Below, piece after piece: positions 27,587-36,667 of a stretch of DNA of 64,000 nucleotides. Each line of letters starts with the position of its first letter. Position 1 is the stretch's first letter. The stretch spans positions 52,343 through 116,342 of the forward strand of contig JAEWAK010000030.1 in NCBI GenBank assembly GCA_023391695.1. Direction: 5' to 3'. The notes under the pieces were generated by a model. The model saw nothing but the letters and a program-made list of their open reading frames with translations, searched no databases and was not told the DNA's origin. The position numbers and the translations under genes were made by a program. Source of the DNA: Bacillota bacterium (GTDB lineage Bacteria > Bacillota > Clostridia > Lachnospirales > Lachnospiraceae).

Positions 27587-28126
27587 TTATATTAATTCTT
27601 TTTTTAGTCCGATAATTGAAAATGCATTTTCACCGTATACTTTATCACCGTATATTCCAATTATTTTATTAAAACCGTTATTATTCCAGAAACGGAGTCC
27701 CTTCCAGTTCTTTAAATATACTCCCAGCCCGACCGATTTCCATCCGGTTCTTGTGCATTCCTCAAATATTGATTGAATGACTTCCTGTCCATAGGAATTC
27801 CCCTGAACTTCTTTATCAATGAGAAACATACCAATCCACAGTGTTTCGTTATCCGGATAGCCATGATATAGATCCAAAAATCCTATCATACTTCCATCCT
27901 TTTTTTGTATTGCCATAAAATAATAATTATCAGCCTGGGCATTTTTAATCGGCGGAAGCTCACCGTGTGCAATACTATTTTCTATATATCCTTTTGAAAA
28001 ACTTTCACCCTCCAATAAAATTTTATCTTCCCAGGATGTACAAATGCGATTCAATTCTTCAATATCACGGGCTTCGGCCTTACGTACCTGAAGCCTGCCG
28101 GTATTCCATCTTTCACAAATTTTCAT
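27587..28126 (-). CDS. GNAT family N-acetyltransferase
   Basis: 179 residues. It has the GNAT order: an N-terminal strand (RLQVRKAEARDIEELNRI), YYFMAIQKKDGSMIGFLDLY for beta 2-4, IGMFLIDKEVQGNSYGQEVI as the acetyl-CoA loop (Q-x-x-G-x-G/A variant), and RFWNNNGFNKI near the C-terminus. The substrate is unknown. The start at 28126 has CGGAG seven bases upstream; the frame is open to 28177 but this would overlap the DUF2087 gene further. It overlaps the end of that gene by 14 bases, so the two are translationally linked. Confidence 0.8.
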   Translation of the reverse strand: MKICERWNTGRLQVRKAEARDIEELNRICTSWEDKILLEGESFSKGYIENSIAHGELPPIKNAQADNYYFMAIQKKDGSMIGFLDLYHGYPDNETLWIGMFLIDKEVQGNSYGQEVIQSIFEECTRTGWKSVGLGVYLKNWKGLRFWNNNGFNKIIGIYGDKVYGENAFSIIGLKKELI

Positions 28127-28403
28127 TCTTAATCTCCGGCTGCATACCTGTATTCTCTTTCCAATACTGCAAACCATCTCTGGTTCTGGATAAATATTTC
28201 ATTTCAATCAACTCCCTCCGGAGCAGAAAAAAATCCCCAAAAGTATGCCAGTTCTTAATAATTTCGTTTACTTCTTTTTCCGTATAGAAAACACCCGTTT
28301 CAAATTTTTCGGATAGATAATGTAAAACTTCCATCTTCATCTCCCGCTTTCCGGGCCATAATTTTATCTTTTTATCTTCATCTAAAAAACGATCAATATT
28401 CAC
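28113..28403 (-). CDS. DUF2087-domain protein, 96 residues
   Basis: Almost the whole protein is a DUF2087 domain: FLDEDKKIKLWPGKREMKM, VLHYLSEKFETGVFYTEKEV, NEIIKNWHTFGDFFLLRREL, then a tryptophan close to the end (YWKENTG). The same domain occurs at the C-terminus of the upstream regulator (28429-29178). In other Firmicutes, DUF2087 proteins are small or regulator-linked; the function is unknown. It lies in a three-gene unit: regulator, DUF2087, GNAT. Confidence 0.8.
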   Translation of the reverse strand: MNIDRFLDEDKKIKLWPGKREMKMEVLHYLSEKFETGVFYTEKEVNEIIKNWHTFGDFFLLRRELIEMKYLSRTRDGLQYWKENTGMQPEIKNENL

Positions 28404-28428
28404 AATTCCACCCTCCTTTTCCCTTCAA

Positions 28429-29178
28429 TTACTTTAACCAATACTCCTTACAGTCCTTCGTCCGGTCCATAAACCCATATTCAATCAGATACCGTCTTAT
28501 AGTCGGAAAATCATGATAAATATCTTTTAAGATCCTGTTTAATTCCTTTTCTTCATAAATCCTGCCAGGTTCAAATTGTTCCAGGATTTTTTTCAGGATT
28601 ACAATTTTTTTCTTTTCTTTAGCCGGAAACTCAATCAATTTTAACGGTGACAGGGAAGAAAACGCAGTTTTAATTATTTTATCCTGTTCTTGTAACGTTG
28701 TGATATACCTGTCATCTACCATAGTTGCCGTACTGTGAATGTTCACCAGGTTCTCATGGACGGGATTACCTTTCAAGGCAAGTTCATAAACGGCAAGATA
28801 CATCTTGGCCTGTTTTGCCTTTTCCCGGAACATAAACTTTTGGTGACGTACGGTAGAAGAAGATACACCCAGTCTTTTCGCAATTTCGTTATCGGACAAT
28901 CCGGCATTCATTAACCCCAAAAGGCTTTTTTGGTTCTCCGTGAATCCAAGATATTTATTTTCGGAAGAGGCAAGTAAATCGTATACCGTACCATGTTCCG
29001 AGGTAATGTGAACTTCAGCCGCAAGCCGGCTGTCAAAAAACCGGTTCTCAAACCGGTAGATTTCACCGGTAAAAAATTCTTTACCACAGTGATTGCATAT
29101 ATATTTATCATTTTCTTTATCGAACCGGTAGCCTCTTTTTATTTCATCTATTTCTAACTCCGTCCATTCCTTCGGCAT
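28429..29178 (-). CDS. LuxR-type HTH regulator with zinc-finger-like N-terminus and DUF2087
   Basis: About 249 residues. Near residue 25 is a C2H2-like pair (YICNHCGKEF, later EVHITSEHG). Then comes a LuxR/GerE-type HTH (LLGLMNAGLSDNEIAKRLGV, SSSTVRHQKFMFREK). The C-terminal 80 residues are a DUF2087 domain (FEPGRIYEEKELNRILKDIY, FPTIRRYLIEYGF). This domain combination is found in Firmicutes. The ATG at 29178 has GGAG nine bases upstream. It probably controls itself and the DUF2087/GNAT genes downstream. The signal it senses is not known. Confidence 0.75.
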   Translation of the reverse strand: MPKEWTELEIDEIKRGYRFDKENDKYICNHCGKEFFTGEIYRFENRFFDSRLAAEVHITSEHGTVYDLLASSENKYLGFTENQKSLLGLMNAGLSDNEIAKRLGVSSSTVRHQKFMFREKAKQAKMYLAVYELALKGNPVHENLVNIHSTATMVDDRYITTLQEQDKIIKTAFSSLSPLKLIEFPAKEKKKIVILKKILEQFEPGRIYEEKELNRILKDIYHDFPTIRRYLIEYGFMDRTKDCKEYWLK

Positions 29179-29344
29179 AATAATCAACTCCATAATTTGT
29201 TTAGGTTTTTTATAAACATATATTATAATAGTTTATTTATTTTGTCAACTTTTATTATTTATATTTGCAATTCCTATTTATTCGGATATCACCTGTGATG
29301 TAAAGCGAACTGCCAAATTCTCATTCCCACTTTTCAGTCCGGGC

Positions 29345-29415
29345 TTTTTCTGCAATAGGACACAATTTACTAATGTGATTTGAGCTTTTAACACCTTAAT
29401 CCTATTGCAGAAAAA
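29345..29415. repeat. Long 16-bp perfect inverted repeat
   Basis: TTTTTCTGCAATAGGA (29345-29360) and its exact complement (29400-29415) enclose 39 bases. It lies in the 290-base gap between the regulator and the glycosyltransferase. Nothing else is seen in the gap apart from the terminator. Confidence 0.75.
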
Positions 29416-29447
29416 AAACCGTATACCCTTTCACCGGATATACGGTT
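29411..29447 (-). terminator. Intrinsic terminator of the GT2 gene
   Basis: On the minus strand AACCGTATA and TATACGGTT form a stem with an inner CCGG/GG part, followed by eight T. Confidence 0.85.
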
Positions 29448-29469
29448 GATGACTAAAACTGATTGTTTT

Positions 29470-30408
29470 TTACAGACACTTTTCCTTCACAATATAGATG
29501 GGCCGTTTTTTGACTTCCAGATAAGTTTTAGCCAGGTATTGTCCCAAAACTCCCATACAAAACAGCTGGAATCCGCTTACAAACAGTATAATGCAGGTCA
29601 TGGAAGACCAGCCGTAGGCAGATTTTATCCCGATCAGGTGCCGTATCATAATTACTATGATACCGACAAAAGATAATAAGCAAAGGAGCAGCCCTGAAAA
29701 TGAGGCAATTCCCAGAGGCATGGTAGAAAATGCCATGATCCCGTCAAAGGAATAGAATAACAATTTCCTAAAGGACCACTTGGTTTTCCCGGCAGCCCGT
29801 TCCACATTATTGTATTCCAGCCATTTCGTCTTAAATCCCACCCAGCCGAAGATACCTTTGGAAAAACGGTTGTATTCTTTCATATTAATAATGGCATCTG
29901 CCATCTGCCTTTTCATCAGCCTATAATCCCTAGCACCGTCTACGATGTCCGTTTTGGATATATGGTTCATAAGATGATAAAACCGTTTAGCAAAAAATGA
30001 CCGTAATTTCGGTTCCCCGTCCCTGGTTACCCTGCAGGTCGCCACCGAATCATAATCCTCCTGCTTTAAGTACTGATACATATCGGAAAGCAATGCCGGC
30101 GGATCCTGCAGATCCGCATCCATCATAACCACATAATCCCCGGTGCTGTTTTCCAATCCGGCAAAAATAGCAGCTTCTTTTCCGAAATTTTTTGAAAATG
30201 AAATATATTTTACCCTTTCGTCCCTGTCTTTTAACTTTTTTACAATCTGCAGGGTCCTGTCCTTCGAACCATCATCAATAAAAATTATTTCAAACTCGGT
30301 ATAATCCATTTTATCCATAACACGCTTCATTTCCTTATAAAACAGCGGCATTACCTTTTCTTCATTATAACAGGGTACAACTACTGATATCTTGTCCAAT
30401 TCCTTCAT
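29470..30408 (-). CDS. GT2 glycosyltransferase, GtrB/DPM1-like, with C-terminal membrane helices
   Basis: 312 residues. Catalytic domain: SVVVPCYNEEKVMPLFYKEM, IDDGSKDRT, VMMDADLQDPP (metal DxD), then KRQMADAI and SKGIFGWVGF. The C-terminal 90 residues hold two membrane helices (GIASFSGLLLCLLSFVGIIV and CIILFVSGFQLFCMGVLG), as in GtrB and polyprenyl-phosphate sugar transferases. It probably makes a polyprenyl-linked sugar for wall or glycan decoration. The YfhO-like gene upstream on the same strand would use such a donor, so the two may work together. The ATG at 30408 is preceded by AGGAGATG. Confidence 0.85.
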   Translation of the reverse strand: MKELDKISVVVPCYNEEKVMPLFYKEMKRVMDKMDYTEFEIIFIDDGSKDRTLQIVKKLKDRDERVKYISFSKNFGKEAAIFAGLENSTGDYVVMMDADLQDPPALLSDMYQYLKQEDYDSVATCRVTRDGEPKLRSFFAKRFYHLMNHISKTDIVDGARDYRLMKRQMADAIINMKEYNRFSKGIFGWVGFKTKWLEYNNVERAAGKTKWSFRKLLFYSFDGIMAFSTMPLGIASFSGLLLCLLSFVGIIVIMIRHLIGIKSAYGWSSMTCIILFVSGFQLFCMGVLGQYLAKTYLEVKKRPIYIVKEKCL

Positions 30409-30534
30409 CTCCTATTTTTAGTGGATACATTCTAAAAGTTTAGATAGGCGGACCCCAACAGCAAAAATTTTCCTTCCACTCATCTTCTTTCATCCGGTAC
30501 CCACCCGGATGGTTACTTAAAAATTATATATTAT

Positions 30535-33246
30535 CTAGGATTTCCCTGATTTTACCGCTTTAACCCGGTTGAAGATAATAATACAGATAAATACAAACCA
30601 CCCTGTTACCGTCATGGCGCCTCCTGCTTTCAGGAAGGGTGTCTCATAACTTAATTTAATTTCATTTCTGCCGGCCTTAACCGGCAGTGCCATATACATA
30701 ACATTGGCCTGTAAAAGTTCCTGCTTTGTACCATTTACATAGGCACTCCAGCCTTTACTGTAAGGGATGGACAAACATAATATGGAATCCTTATCCGAAT
30801 TAACCGTACCGGTAATCCGGTTGTTTTGGACCACTATATTTTCAAGTGCTCCTATTTTTCTCTCCTGTACCTGCTTCCCGTAATTATCCATGGGCAAAGT
30901 ATACACCTCCAACCCGCTTAAGTGGAATCTCCCAATTTGAGGAAAACCTATTATACAATACCCCATGGCTTTCGCTTGATAGCCCAGATTAACCAGGCAG
31001 TCATCTTTCCCAAAATAAGCATTATTTCTGTTCGATCTGACATTCACGGTTTTGGTAACTTCCCCCTCTCCCTTAACCTTAAAATTCATGGCATAATAAT
31101 CCGTATCATTTATATCAAAGTTTTCAAACCTGAGGTAGGTTTCGGAATCTTTAAGCCCGTCAAAATATAAAGTAAGCTTTGCTCCCGGTGCCGTAACATT
31201 TAAATAATCCCCCTCCCAGGAAATACCTTGGCCAAATTGTATAGTTACCGGAAGCTTTTTAGACAAAAAATTAACCGGATTACCTGCTGCATTACCGTCT
31301 TCCTCCCCATCCGGCAGGATGCCTTTAAAGCTTTTAACGGGTTCTTCCAAAACAACAGCCTGAAGCATAATTTCCTGCTTTTGTAAGGCGTTTAAATTTT
31401 CATAAACGTCCCTGGTAATATACCGGTCATAGGTATAACCCAAAGGGAGCGCATATTGATTTTCAAATAAATAATAAGTCCTGCCGTTAAGCCTTTGTTC
31501 CTTTAATACCTGATAGCCGTAGGGTACGGCTGCTTTATATGGGGAAACCAGGTATTTTACCCCCGCCAAAGTACCAATTCCGGTACGGCAGTCCAGATTA
31601 TCAAAACGGTATGTCGCCCTCAAACTCAACAACTCCAGCCCCTTCATATATTCCGCAACACGTTTATCCATAATGCTGAAATATCCGCTTACGTCATGAT
31701 AGCCTACGGTAAGAGCTTCATTAAGCCATTTATCTCCAAAGGTTTCCACCCGGTAAAAGGAATCGTCCACAAGCCCGGCCGCAAGGGCAACTGCCGAATT
31801 ACCTATGGTTTTCCGGACCTGGTCCGAAGGAATGAATTCTCCCACGTAATTACCGAATCTTACAGAATAGGTCAGATACCCGTTGATGGCCAGGTTGCAA
31901 AATACCAGGATAAAAATAACCGTTCTCTGAAAATATGGTGATTTTTTAAAATTATTAAAAAATAGGATACACAAAACCGTAGCACATAAAATAAGAAATG
32001 CCAGGAGAACATATTTACTTGGTTTTAAAAGCCCCAAAATCCCATAAATTCCGGTTCCTGCCAGTAAAATTATTTTATCCGTTTTCACCAGGCTAAACAT
32101 ATCATCATATACCGCTGTAACAATAAACGCCAGAAGGAAGCTGTATCCGAATTCCCAGCGGTTGCTGACATAAGCCATTCCATTCATAAAGTAGCCGACA
32201 AACGGCAGCATAAGACTGACGGTTGCAAGGATAAATCCGAGCATCAGTTCCCGGTTTTTCCGGTTCCGGAATACCATCCATACGGCTGCCGGGACAATTG
32301 CGGCAAAGGTACATTGGGTCCAGAATCCTGCCGTAATATTAGGGGCAATAAAAGAATTTACCATTAGTACATAATAGCTCAAATCATAATAGAGCAGATT
32401 TACCTGATATCCGCCGTTAAAACGCCCATTGTTATAAAATGCGGCTAGGACCGGCAGCAGGATAATGGCTGACATTACCACTCCCAAGGTATAATATAAT
32501 CCTGTCCGGAAAGCTGTCCGGAAAAACAGTTTCCAGACCGGTTCCGGGTTACTTTTATCGTAAGTATAAAAAAAACGGATAATTGCATAGATCAGAATTA
32601 ATACGGTCAGCATATAAAAGAAGTAAAAATTACTTAAGGCGCTGATACAGGTCATAATAACAAACAGATACGGTTTCTTTTTCCTAATGATCCGATCCAC
32701 CCCGATAAAAAGAAGGGGCAGGTAGATCATTGGATTTGTAAAGTACGGATGTCTTGTCCCTGCATAAAAAACATAACCGCAGAATACATAAATTAATCCT
32801 CCAAGAACAGACGGAAAGCCCTTTTTCTTCCTGTAAATACAATACATTATAAAACTGACACCGGATAAATAAAACCTTAATAGTATCAAAAACCGGTAAA
32901 TCCCTTCCATATTTCCATCTGCTCCAAAAATAGTGAGAAGGGTGAGCGGATCCCCAATGGCATAATAATTCAATGTGGTTAACGTATCAAAACCCATGCC
33001 AACATTAAAATCCACCATAGGAAATCCCCTGCCGTTTATCAGGTCTTTTAACAGATTGCTATAGTAAACCAGGGAAGGATAATGCTGATTAATCCCATCC
33101 ATATCCCATATAAAAGACCTTCCGCTTTCCCCAAAGGGTAAATAAACAATAAACTGTAATAACAGAAAGGCAACAGTAAAGGGTATTATATAATATAAAA
33201 AATAGTTTGATATTTTATTATTTTTCTTTTTTATTAAAAAATCCAT
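30535..33246 (-). CDS. YfhO-family integral membrane protein, putative glycosyltransferase
   Basis: 903 residues with an N-terminal half of about 12 membrane helices (e.g. YIIPFTVAFLLLQFIVYLP). Typical YfhO features include FIWDMDGINQHYPSLVYYSN, SGVSFIMYCIY and YVFYAGTRHPYFTNP, then a large extracytoplasmic part and a final helix. The C-terminal LCLSIPYSKGWSAYVNG is a hallmark of the family. YfhO proteins are proposed to transfer lipid-linked sugars onto lipoteichoic acid. The start at 33246 was chosen as first ATG after AAAAGGAG. A GTG-start frame to 33279 lacks a site. The GT2 gene lies 126 bases downstream. Confidence 0.8.
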   Translation of the reverse strand: MDFLIKKKNNKISNYFLYYIIPFTVAFLLLQFIVYLPFGESGRSFIWDMDGINQHYPSLVYYSNLLKDLINGRGFPMVDFNVGMGFDTLTTLNYYAIGDPLTLLTIFGADGNMEGIYRFLILLRFYLSGVSFIMYCIYRKKKGFPSVLGGLIYVFCGYVFYAGTRHPYFTNPMIYLPLLFIGVDRIIRKKKPYLFVIMTCISALSNFYFFYMLTVLILIYAIIRFFYTYDKSNPEPVWKLFFRTAFRTGLYYTLGVVMSAIILLPVLAAFYNNGRFNGGYQVNLLYYDLSYYVLMVNSFIAPNITAGFWTQCTFAAIVPAAVWMVFRNRKNRELMLGFILATVSLMLPFVGYFMNGMAYVSNRWEFGYSFLLAFIVTAVYDDMFSLVKTDKIILLAGTGIYGILGLLKPSKYVLLAFLILCATVLCILFFNNFKKSPYFQRTVIFILVFCNLAINGYLTYSVRFGNYVGEFIPSDQVRKTIGNSAVALAAGLVDDSFYRVETFGDKWLNEALTVGYHDVSGYFSIMDKRVAEYMKGLELLSLRATYRFDNLDCRTGIGTLAGVKYLVSPYKAAVPYGYQVLKEQRLNGRTYYLFENQYALPLGYTYDRYITRDVYENLNALQKQEIMLQAVVLEEPVKSFKGILPDGEEDGNAAGNPVNFLSKKLPVTIQFGQGISWEGDYLNVTAPGAKLTLYFDGLKDSETYLRFENFDINDTDYYAMNFKVKGEGEVTKTVNVRSNRNNAYFGKDDCLVNLGYQAKAMGYCIIGFPQIGRFHLSGLEVYTLPMDNYGKQVQERKIGALENIVVQNNRITGTVNSDKDSILCLSIPYSKGWSAYVNGTKQELLQANVMYMALPVKAGRNEIKLSYETPFLKAGGAMTVTGWFVFICIIIFNRVKAVKSGKS

Positions 33247-33533
33247 TTTACAAATTACTCCTTTTAATATGGATTGCACATAATATGGATTGCACAGATT
33301 AAAACCGGATATTCCTATTTTATTACCTATATTATAATAATTTATTCTTATCTCCTGTAAATAAAATCCTAAATTTACCGGCTCTCTACTCTTTATTTAC
33401 CGCACCCCAAAAATATAACCTAAAATATATTTCCATAATCATAAGATTGGACTTAATTAAAAGAAAAAATACAATTAATTAAAATATAGGTAAAATATAA
33501 GTAAATTACAAACCCTATATTTAATAATTTAAT

Positions 33534-33562
33534 TAGACACCCAACATAATATATGTTATAAT
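33534..33562 (+). promoter_or_regulatory. Probable promoter of the cyclophilin gene
   Basis: TAGACA (33534-33539) and TATAAT (33557-33562), spaced by 17 bases. The transcript would start about 35 bases before the cyclophilin ATG at 33603. Confidence 0.6.
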
Positions 33563-33602
33563 TGTCCAATGTAAACATTTGACTTTAGAAAGGATAAAAA
33601 AA

Positions 33603-34127
33603 ATGGCAGAGAAAAATCCTATTGTAACAATCGAAATGGAAAATGGCGATGTGATAAAGCTTGAACTTTATCCGGATTTTGCCCCGAATACTGTTAAGAA
33701 TTTCATTTCATTAGTTCAGAAAAAGTTTTATGATGGTATTATTTTTCACAGGGTTATACGTGGATTCATGATTCAGGGGGGAGATCCTGAAGGTACCGGC
33801 ATGGGAGGGCCCGGTTACTCCATTAAAGGTGAATTCTCTTATAATCACTTTGAAAACAATCTAAAACATACTGCTGGCGTAATATCCATGGCCAGATCCC
33901 AGATGCCGGATTCAGCAGGATCCCAATTCTTTATAATGCATAAAGATTCACCCCATTTGGATGGTTCTTACGCAGCCTTTGGTAAAGTAATTGAAGGCCT
34001 TGAAGTCGTTAATAAAATTGCGGATACAAAAACAGATTATTCCGACCGTCCGCTGGATCCACAGGTTATGAAATCCGTAACGGTGGACTTATTTGGTGAA
34101 ACTTACGGCGAACCGGAAAAAATTTAA
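33603..34127 (+). CDS. Peptidyl-prolyl cis-trans isomerase, cyclophilin type
   Basis: 174 residues, cytoplasmic (no signal). Signature motifs: FHRVIRGFMIQGGDPEGTG, HTAGVISMARSQMPDSAGSQ, FFIMHKDSPHLDGSYAAFG. The Arg, Phe and Gln of the active site are present. This is a short bacterial form (PpiB-like). The ATG at 33603 has AGAAAGGA upstream; an earlier in-frame ATG is weaker. It precedes the aminopeptidase gene by 93 bases on the same strand. Confidence 0.9.
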   Translation: MAEKNPIVTIEMENGDVIKLELYPDFAPNTVKNFISLVQKKFYDGIIFHRVIRGFMIQGGDPEGTGMGGPGYSIKGEFSYNHFENNLKHTAGVISMARSQMPDSAGSQFFIMHKDSPHLDGSYAAFGKVIEGLEVVNKIADTKTDYSDRPLDPQVMKSVTVDLFGETYGEPEKI

Positions 34128-34220
34128 TTATAGATAATTATAGTCAGGGTTTATAGATTTGCGACATAACTGCCGGAATTTGCATTTATGTCGCTTTTTA
34201 AATCAAATAAGGAGGATAAC

Positions 34221-36011
34221 ATGATCAAGGAAAGAATCCAGCATTTAAGAGCCTTAATGGCAGAGAATCATATGGATGCCTATATCATACCTACTGCCGA
34301 TTTCCATGAATCGGAGTATGTGGGCGATTATTTTAAGGCTAGAGTATATATGTCCGGCTTTACCGGCTCCGCAGGGACTTTAGTGGTTACCTTAACGGAA
34401 GCAGGGTTATGGACTGACGGAAGATATTTTATCCAGGCTGCAAGACAGCTGGCAGACACTGGAATTACCCTGTACAAAATGGGGGAAGAAGGCGTTCCTT
34501 CTATTGAAGAATTTTTACTGGATAGATTACATCCGGACGGAGTCCTGGGCTTTGACGGACGGATAGTCAATGCCAAGTTCGGCTTGAAACTGAAAGAAAA
34601 ATTGAAAATAAAGAACATATCCATAAAATATGATAAGGATCTGGTAGACAGTATATGGACACACCGCCCTGCCCTGCCCCGGGAACCTGCCTTTTTGTTA
34701 GAGGAGAAATACTCCGGCAAAGCCTCAAAGCATAAATTACAGGAAGTACGGGATGAAATGAAAAAGTCCGGTGCTTCTGTCCATATCATCACGACTCTCG
34801 ATGACATAGCCTGGCTCTTTAATATCAGGGGTAACGATATTGCTTATAATCCGGTGGTGCTTTCCTATGCCGTAATTACCCTGGAACATGCATATTTATT
34901 CCTGGATCAGGAGAAATTATCAGAAGATATCAAAAATATACTGGCAGCCGGCCAGGTTGAGCTTAAAGACTATCAGGACATATATTCCTTTGTGACCAGC
35001 CTCTCTCCCCAGATGTCCGTACTTCTGGATTCCAGAAAGGTAAATTATGCAATTTATAACAATCTGGCTCCGGAAATCACCATTATTGATGCCGCCAATC
35101 CCACTGTACTCTTTAAGGCAATGAAAAACTCTGTTGAAATAGAAAACTTAAGGAAATCACACATCAAAGATGGGGTGGCATTTACAAAATTCATGTATTG
35201 GCTTAAAAACCAGATCGGTAAGACAGAGATAACGGAAATCAGCGCCAGCGATTATCTGGAAGCACGCCGCAGGGAACAGGAAGGGTTTATTGAATTAAGT
35301 TTCGATACCATCTGCGCCTATAAGGCCAATGCGGCCATGATGCATTATTCCGCAGGACAGGACAGCAACGCAGCTTTAAAACCGGAAGGCTTTTTATTAG
35401 TGGATTCCGGCGGACAATACTATGAAGGTACCACCGATATCACCAGAACCATAGCACTTGGTGAAATCAGCGATGAACTTAAAAAGCATTTTACTGCTGT
35501 TTTAAGAAGCATGTTAAACCTGGCGGATGCTAAATTCCTCCACGGCTGTATCGGTTTGAACCTGGATATACTGGCAAGGGGCCCAATCTGGGATATGAAC
35601 CTGGATTACAAATGCGGCACCGGCCATGGTGTAGGTTATCTTCTGAATGTTCATGAAGCCCCCAACGGGTTTCGCTGGAAGAAAGTTCCGGAACGGGAGG
35701 ACGGCTGTGTTCTGGAAGAAGGCATGGTTACTACCGATGAACCGGGTATCTATATTGAAGGCAGCCATGGAATCCGTACGGAAAATGAACTGGTATGCCA
35801 TAAGGGTGAAAAAAACGAATATGGCCAGTTTATGTATTTTGAACACATAACATTTGCCCCCATCGACCTGGATGCCATAGACATCTCCTATATGACACCG
35901 GCGGAAATAAAGCGGTTAAATGACTATCATAAACAGGTATATGATAAAATTTCTCCCTATATGACACCGGCGGAAAAAGACTGGCTAAAAGAATACACAA
36001 GAGCCTTATAA
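34221..36011 (+). CDS. Xaa-Pro aminopeptidase, M24B family (long PepP-like form)
   Basis: 596 residues. Two creatinase-N-like domains (e.g. MDAYIIPTADFHESEYVGDY, GLWTDGRYFIQAARQL) precede an M24 catalytic domain. Metal ligands: the two Asp in LLVDSGGQYYEGTTDIT, His in GTGHGVGYLLNVHE, and the two Glu in MVTTDEPGIYIEG and HGIRTENEL. It removes N-terminal residues next to proline. The three-domain length of about 600 residues is normal for this subfamily. The ATG at 34221 has AAGGAGGA six bases upstream. Cytoplasmic. Confidence 0.9.
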   Translation: MIKERIQHLRALMAENHMDAYIIPTADFHESEYVGDYFKARVYMSGFTGSAGTLVVTLTEAGLWTDGRYFIQAARQLADTGITLYKMGEEGVPSIEEFLLDRLHPDGVLGFDGRIVNAKFGLKLKEKLKIKNISIKYDKDLVDSIWTHRPALPREPAFLLEEKYSGKASKHKLQEVRDEMKKSGASVHIITTLDDIAWLFNIRGNDIAYNPVVLSYAVITLEHAYLFLDQEKLSEDIKNILAAGQVELKDYQDIYSFVTSLSPQMSVLLDSRKVNYAIYNNLAPEITIIDAANPTVLFKAMKNSVEIENLRKSHIKDGVAFTKFMYWLKNQIGKTEITEISASDYLEARRREQEGFIELSFDTICAYKANAAMMHYSAGQDSNAALKPEGFLLVDSGGQYYEGTTDITRTIALGEISDELKKHFTAVLRSMLNLADAKFLHGCIGLNLDILARGPIWDMNLDYKCGTGHGVGYLLNVHEAPNGFRWKKVPEREDGCVLEEGMVTTDEPGIYIEGSHGIRTENELVCHKGEKNEYGQFMYFEHITFAPIDLDAIDISYMTPAEIKRLNDYHKQVYDKISPYMTPAEKDWLKEYTRAL

Positions 36012-36016
36012 CAGGA

Positions 36017-36160
36017 GACTGGCTTTGCCGGACTCCTGCGCTGATAGATTTCCTTGGCGTGTCCTGCGCAACCTCAGCGGAGCGTTATTATGAGGCAAAA
36101 TGATTTTTCTGGCTCATAATAAAGTCTGGCTCACCGGACTCCTGCACTGATGCGCCGTCA
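36017..36160. repeat. Two copies of a dispersed repeat around a hairpin
   Basis: Copies start at about 36018 (CTGGCTTTGCCGGACTCCTG, then CGCTGAT) and 36122 (CTGGCTCACCGGACTCCTGC, then ACTGATG). Between them a perfect 10-bp stem TTATTATGAG / CTCATAATAA may act as the aminopeptidase terminator. A third, diverged copy is at 24386. Confidence 0.65.
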
Positions 36161-36226
36161 CGTTGTCATAAAAATTATATTTATCAGATTTTATTAATAT
36201 TTATCGGAAAATTTATAAAAATACGA

Positions 36227-36255
36227 TTGACATTAATATAATTCTTTGCTATACT
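36227..36255 (+). promoter_or_regulatory. Promoter of the T-box-controlled transsulfuration operon
   Basis: TTGACA (36227-36232) and TATACT (36250-36255), 17 bases apart. The start is expected near 36262, directly before the T-box leader. Confidence 0.85.
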
Positions 36256-36262
36256 CATATCA

Positions 36263-36583
36263 ATTTCATACCAAAACACTAGGAATGAGAGAGTAAGCTA
36301 TCGGAAATCAGACAGAGAGCTTTTGACGGTGAAAAAAAGCGGAGGAAAGATAGCTGAATATGGCTCAGGAGTGGCGTTCCGAACTGCCCTGCATATGATT
36401 TAAATTCAAGATTAACGGCATGGTACTTAGGTTTCGACAGGATTGCCTGTTACAGCAAGCGGGTATACATAATTAGTTATCTATTATCGTACCCTTAGAG
36501 GTCTGTTACAGTGATGTACAGATAAATTGAAGTGGTATCACGGGTTTTACTCGTCTTCTTTATCCGGAAGACGAGTTTTTTTT
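36263..36583 (+). promoter_or_regulatory. T-box leader, probably methionine-type
   Basis: The T-box box is seen as GAAGTGGTATCACGGG (about 36528-36543). It is followed by a competing terminator with the CTCGTC 5' arm normal for this class. The upstream part has a Stem I with closing arms AGCTATC / GATAGCT and an AGAGAG segment. In the specifier region GAATATGGC, an ATG codon would match tRNA-Met. Reading TAT or TGG cannot be excluded from sequence alone. Binding of uncharged tRNA would stabilise the antiterminator and turn on the two genes downstream. Their role in methionine synthesis agrees with a Met specifier. Confidence 0.85.
36550..36583 (+). terminator. T-box terminator hairpin
   Basis: CTCGTCTTC and GAAGACGAG (36550-36575) form a perfect 9-bp stem, then eight T. 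It competes with the antiterminator helix of the T-box. Confidence 0.95.
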
Positions 36584-36667
36584 GTTTAACCTTACAAACA
36601 GCACAGCGGACCTGGAATATCCGCTTTGACTATTAATCGGAAACCTAACTTAAAGGAGGAATCTAAC

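Noticed and set aside
36420..36480. Possible tmRNA (GGTTTCGACAGG)
   Set aside because: The phrase resembles the start of tmRNA, but the surrounding sequence is a T-box leader with T-box and terminator; no tag reading frame or CCA end is seen.
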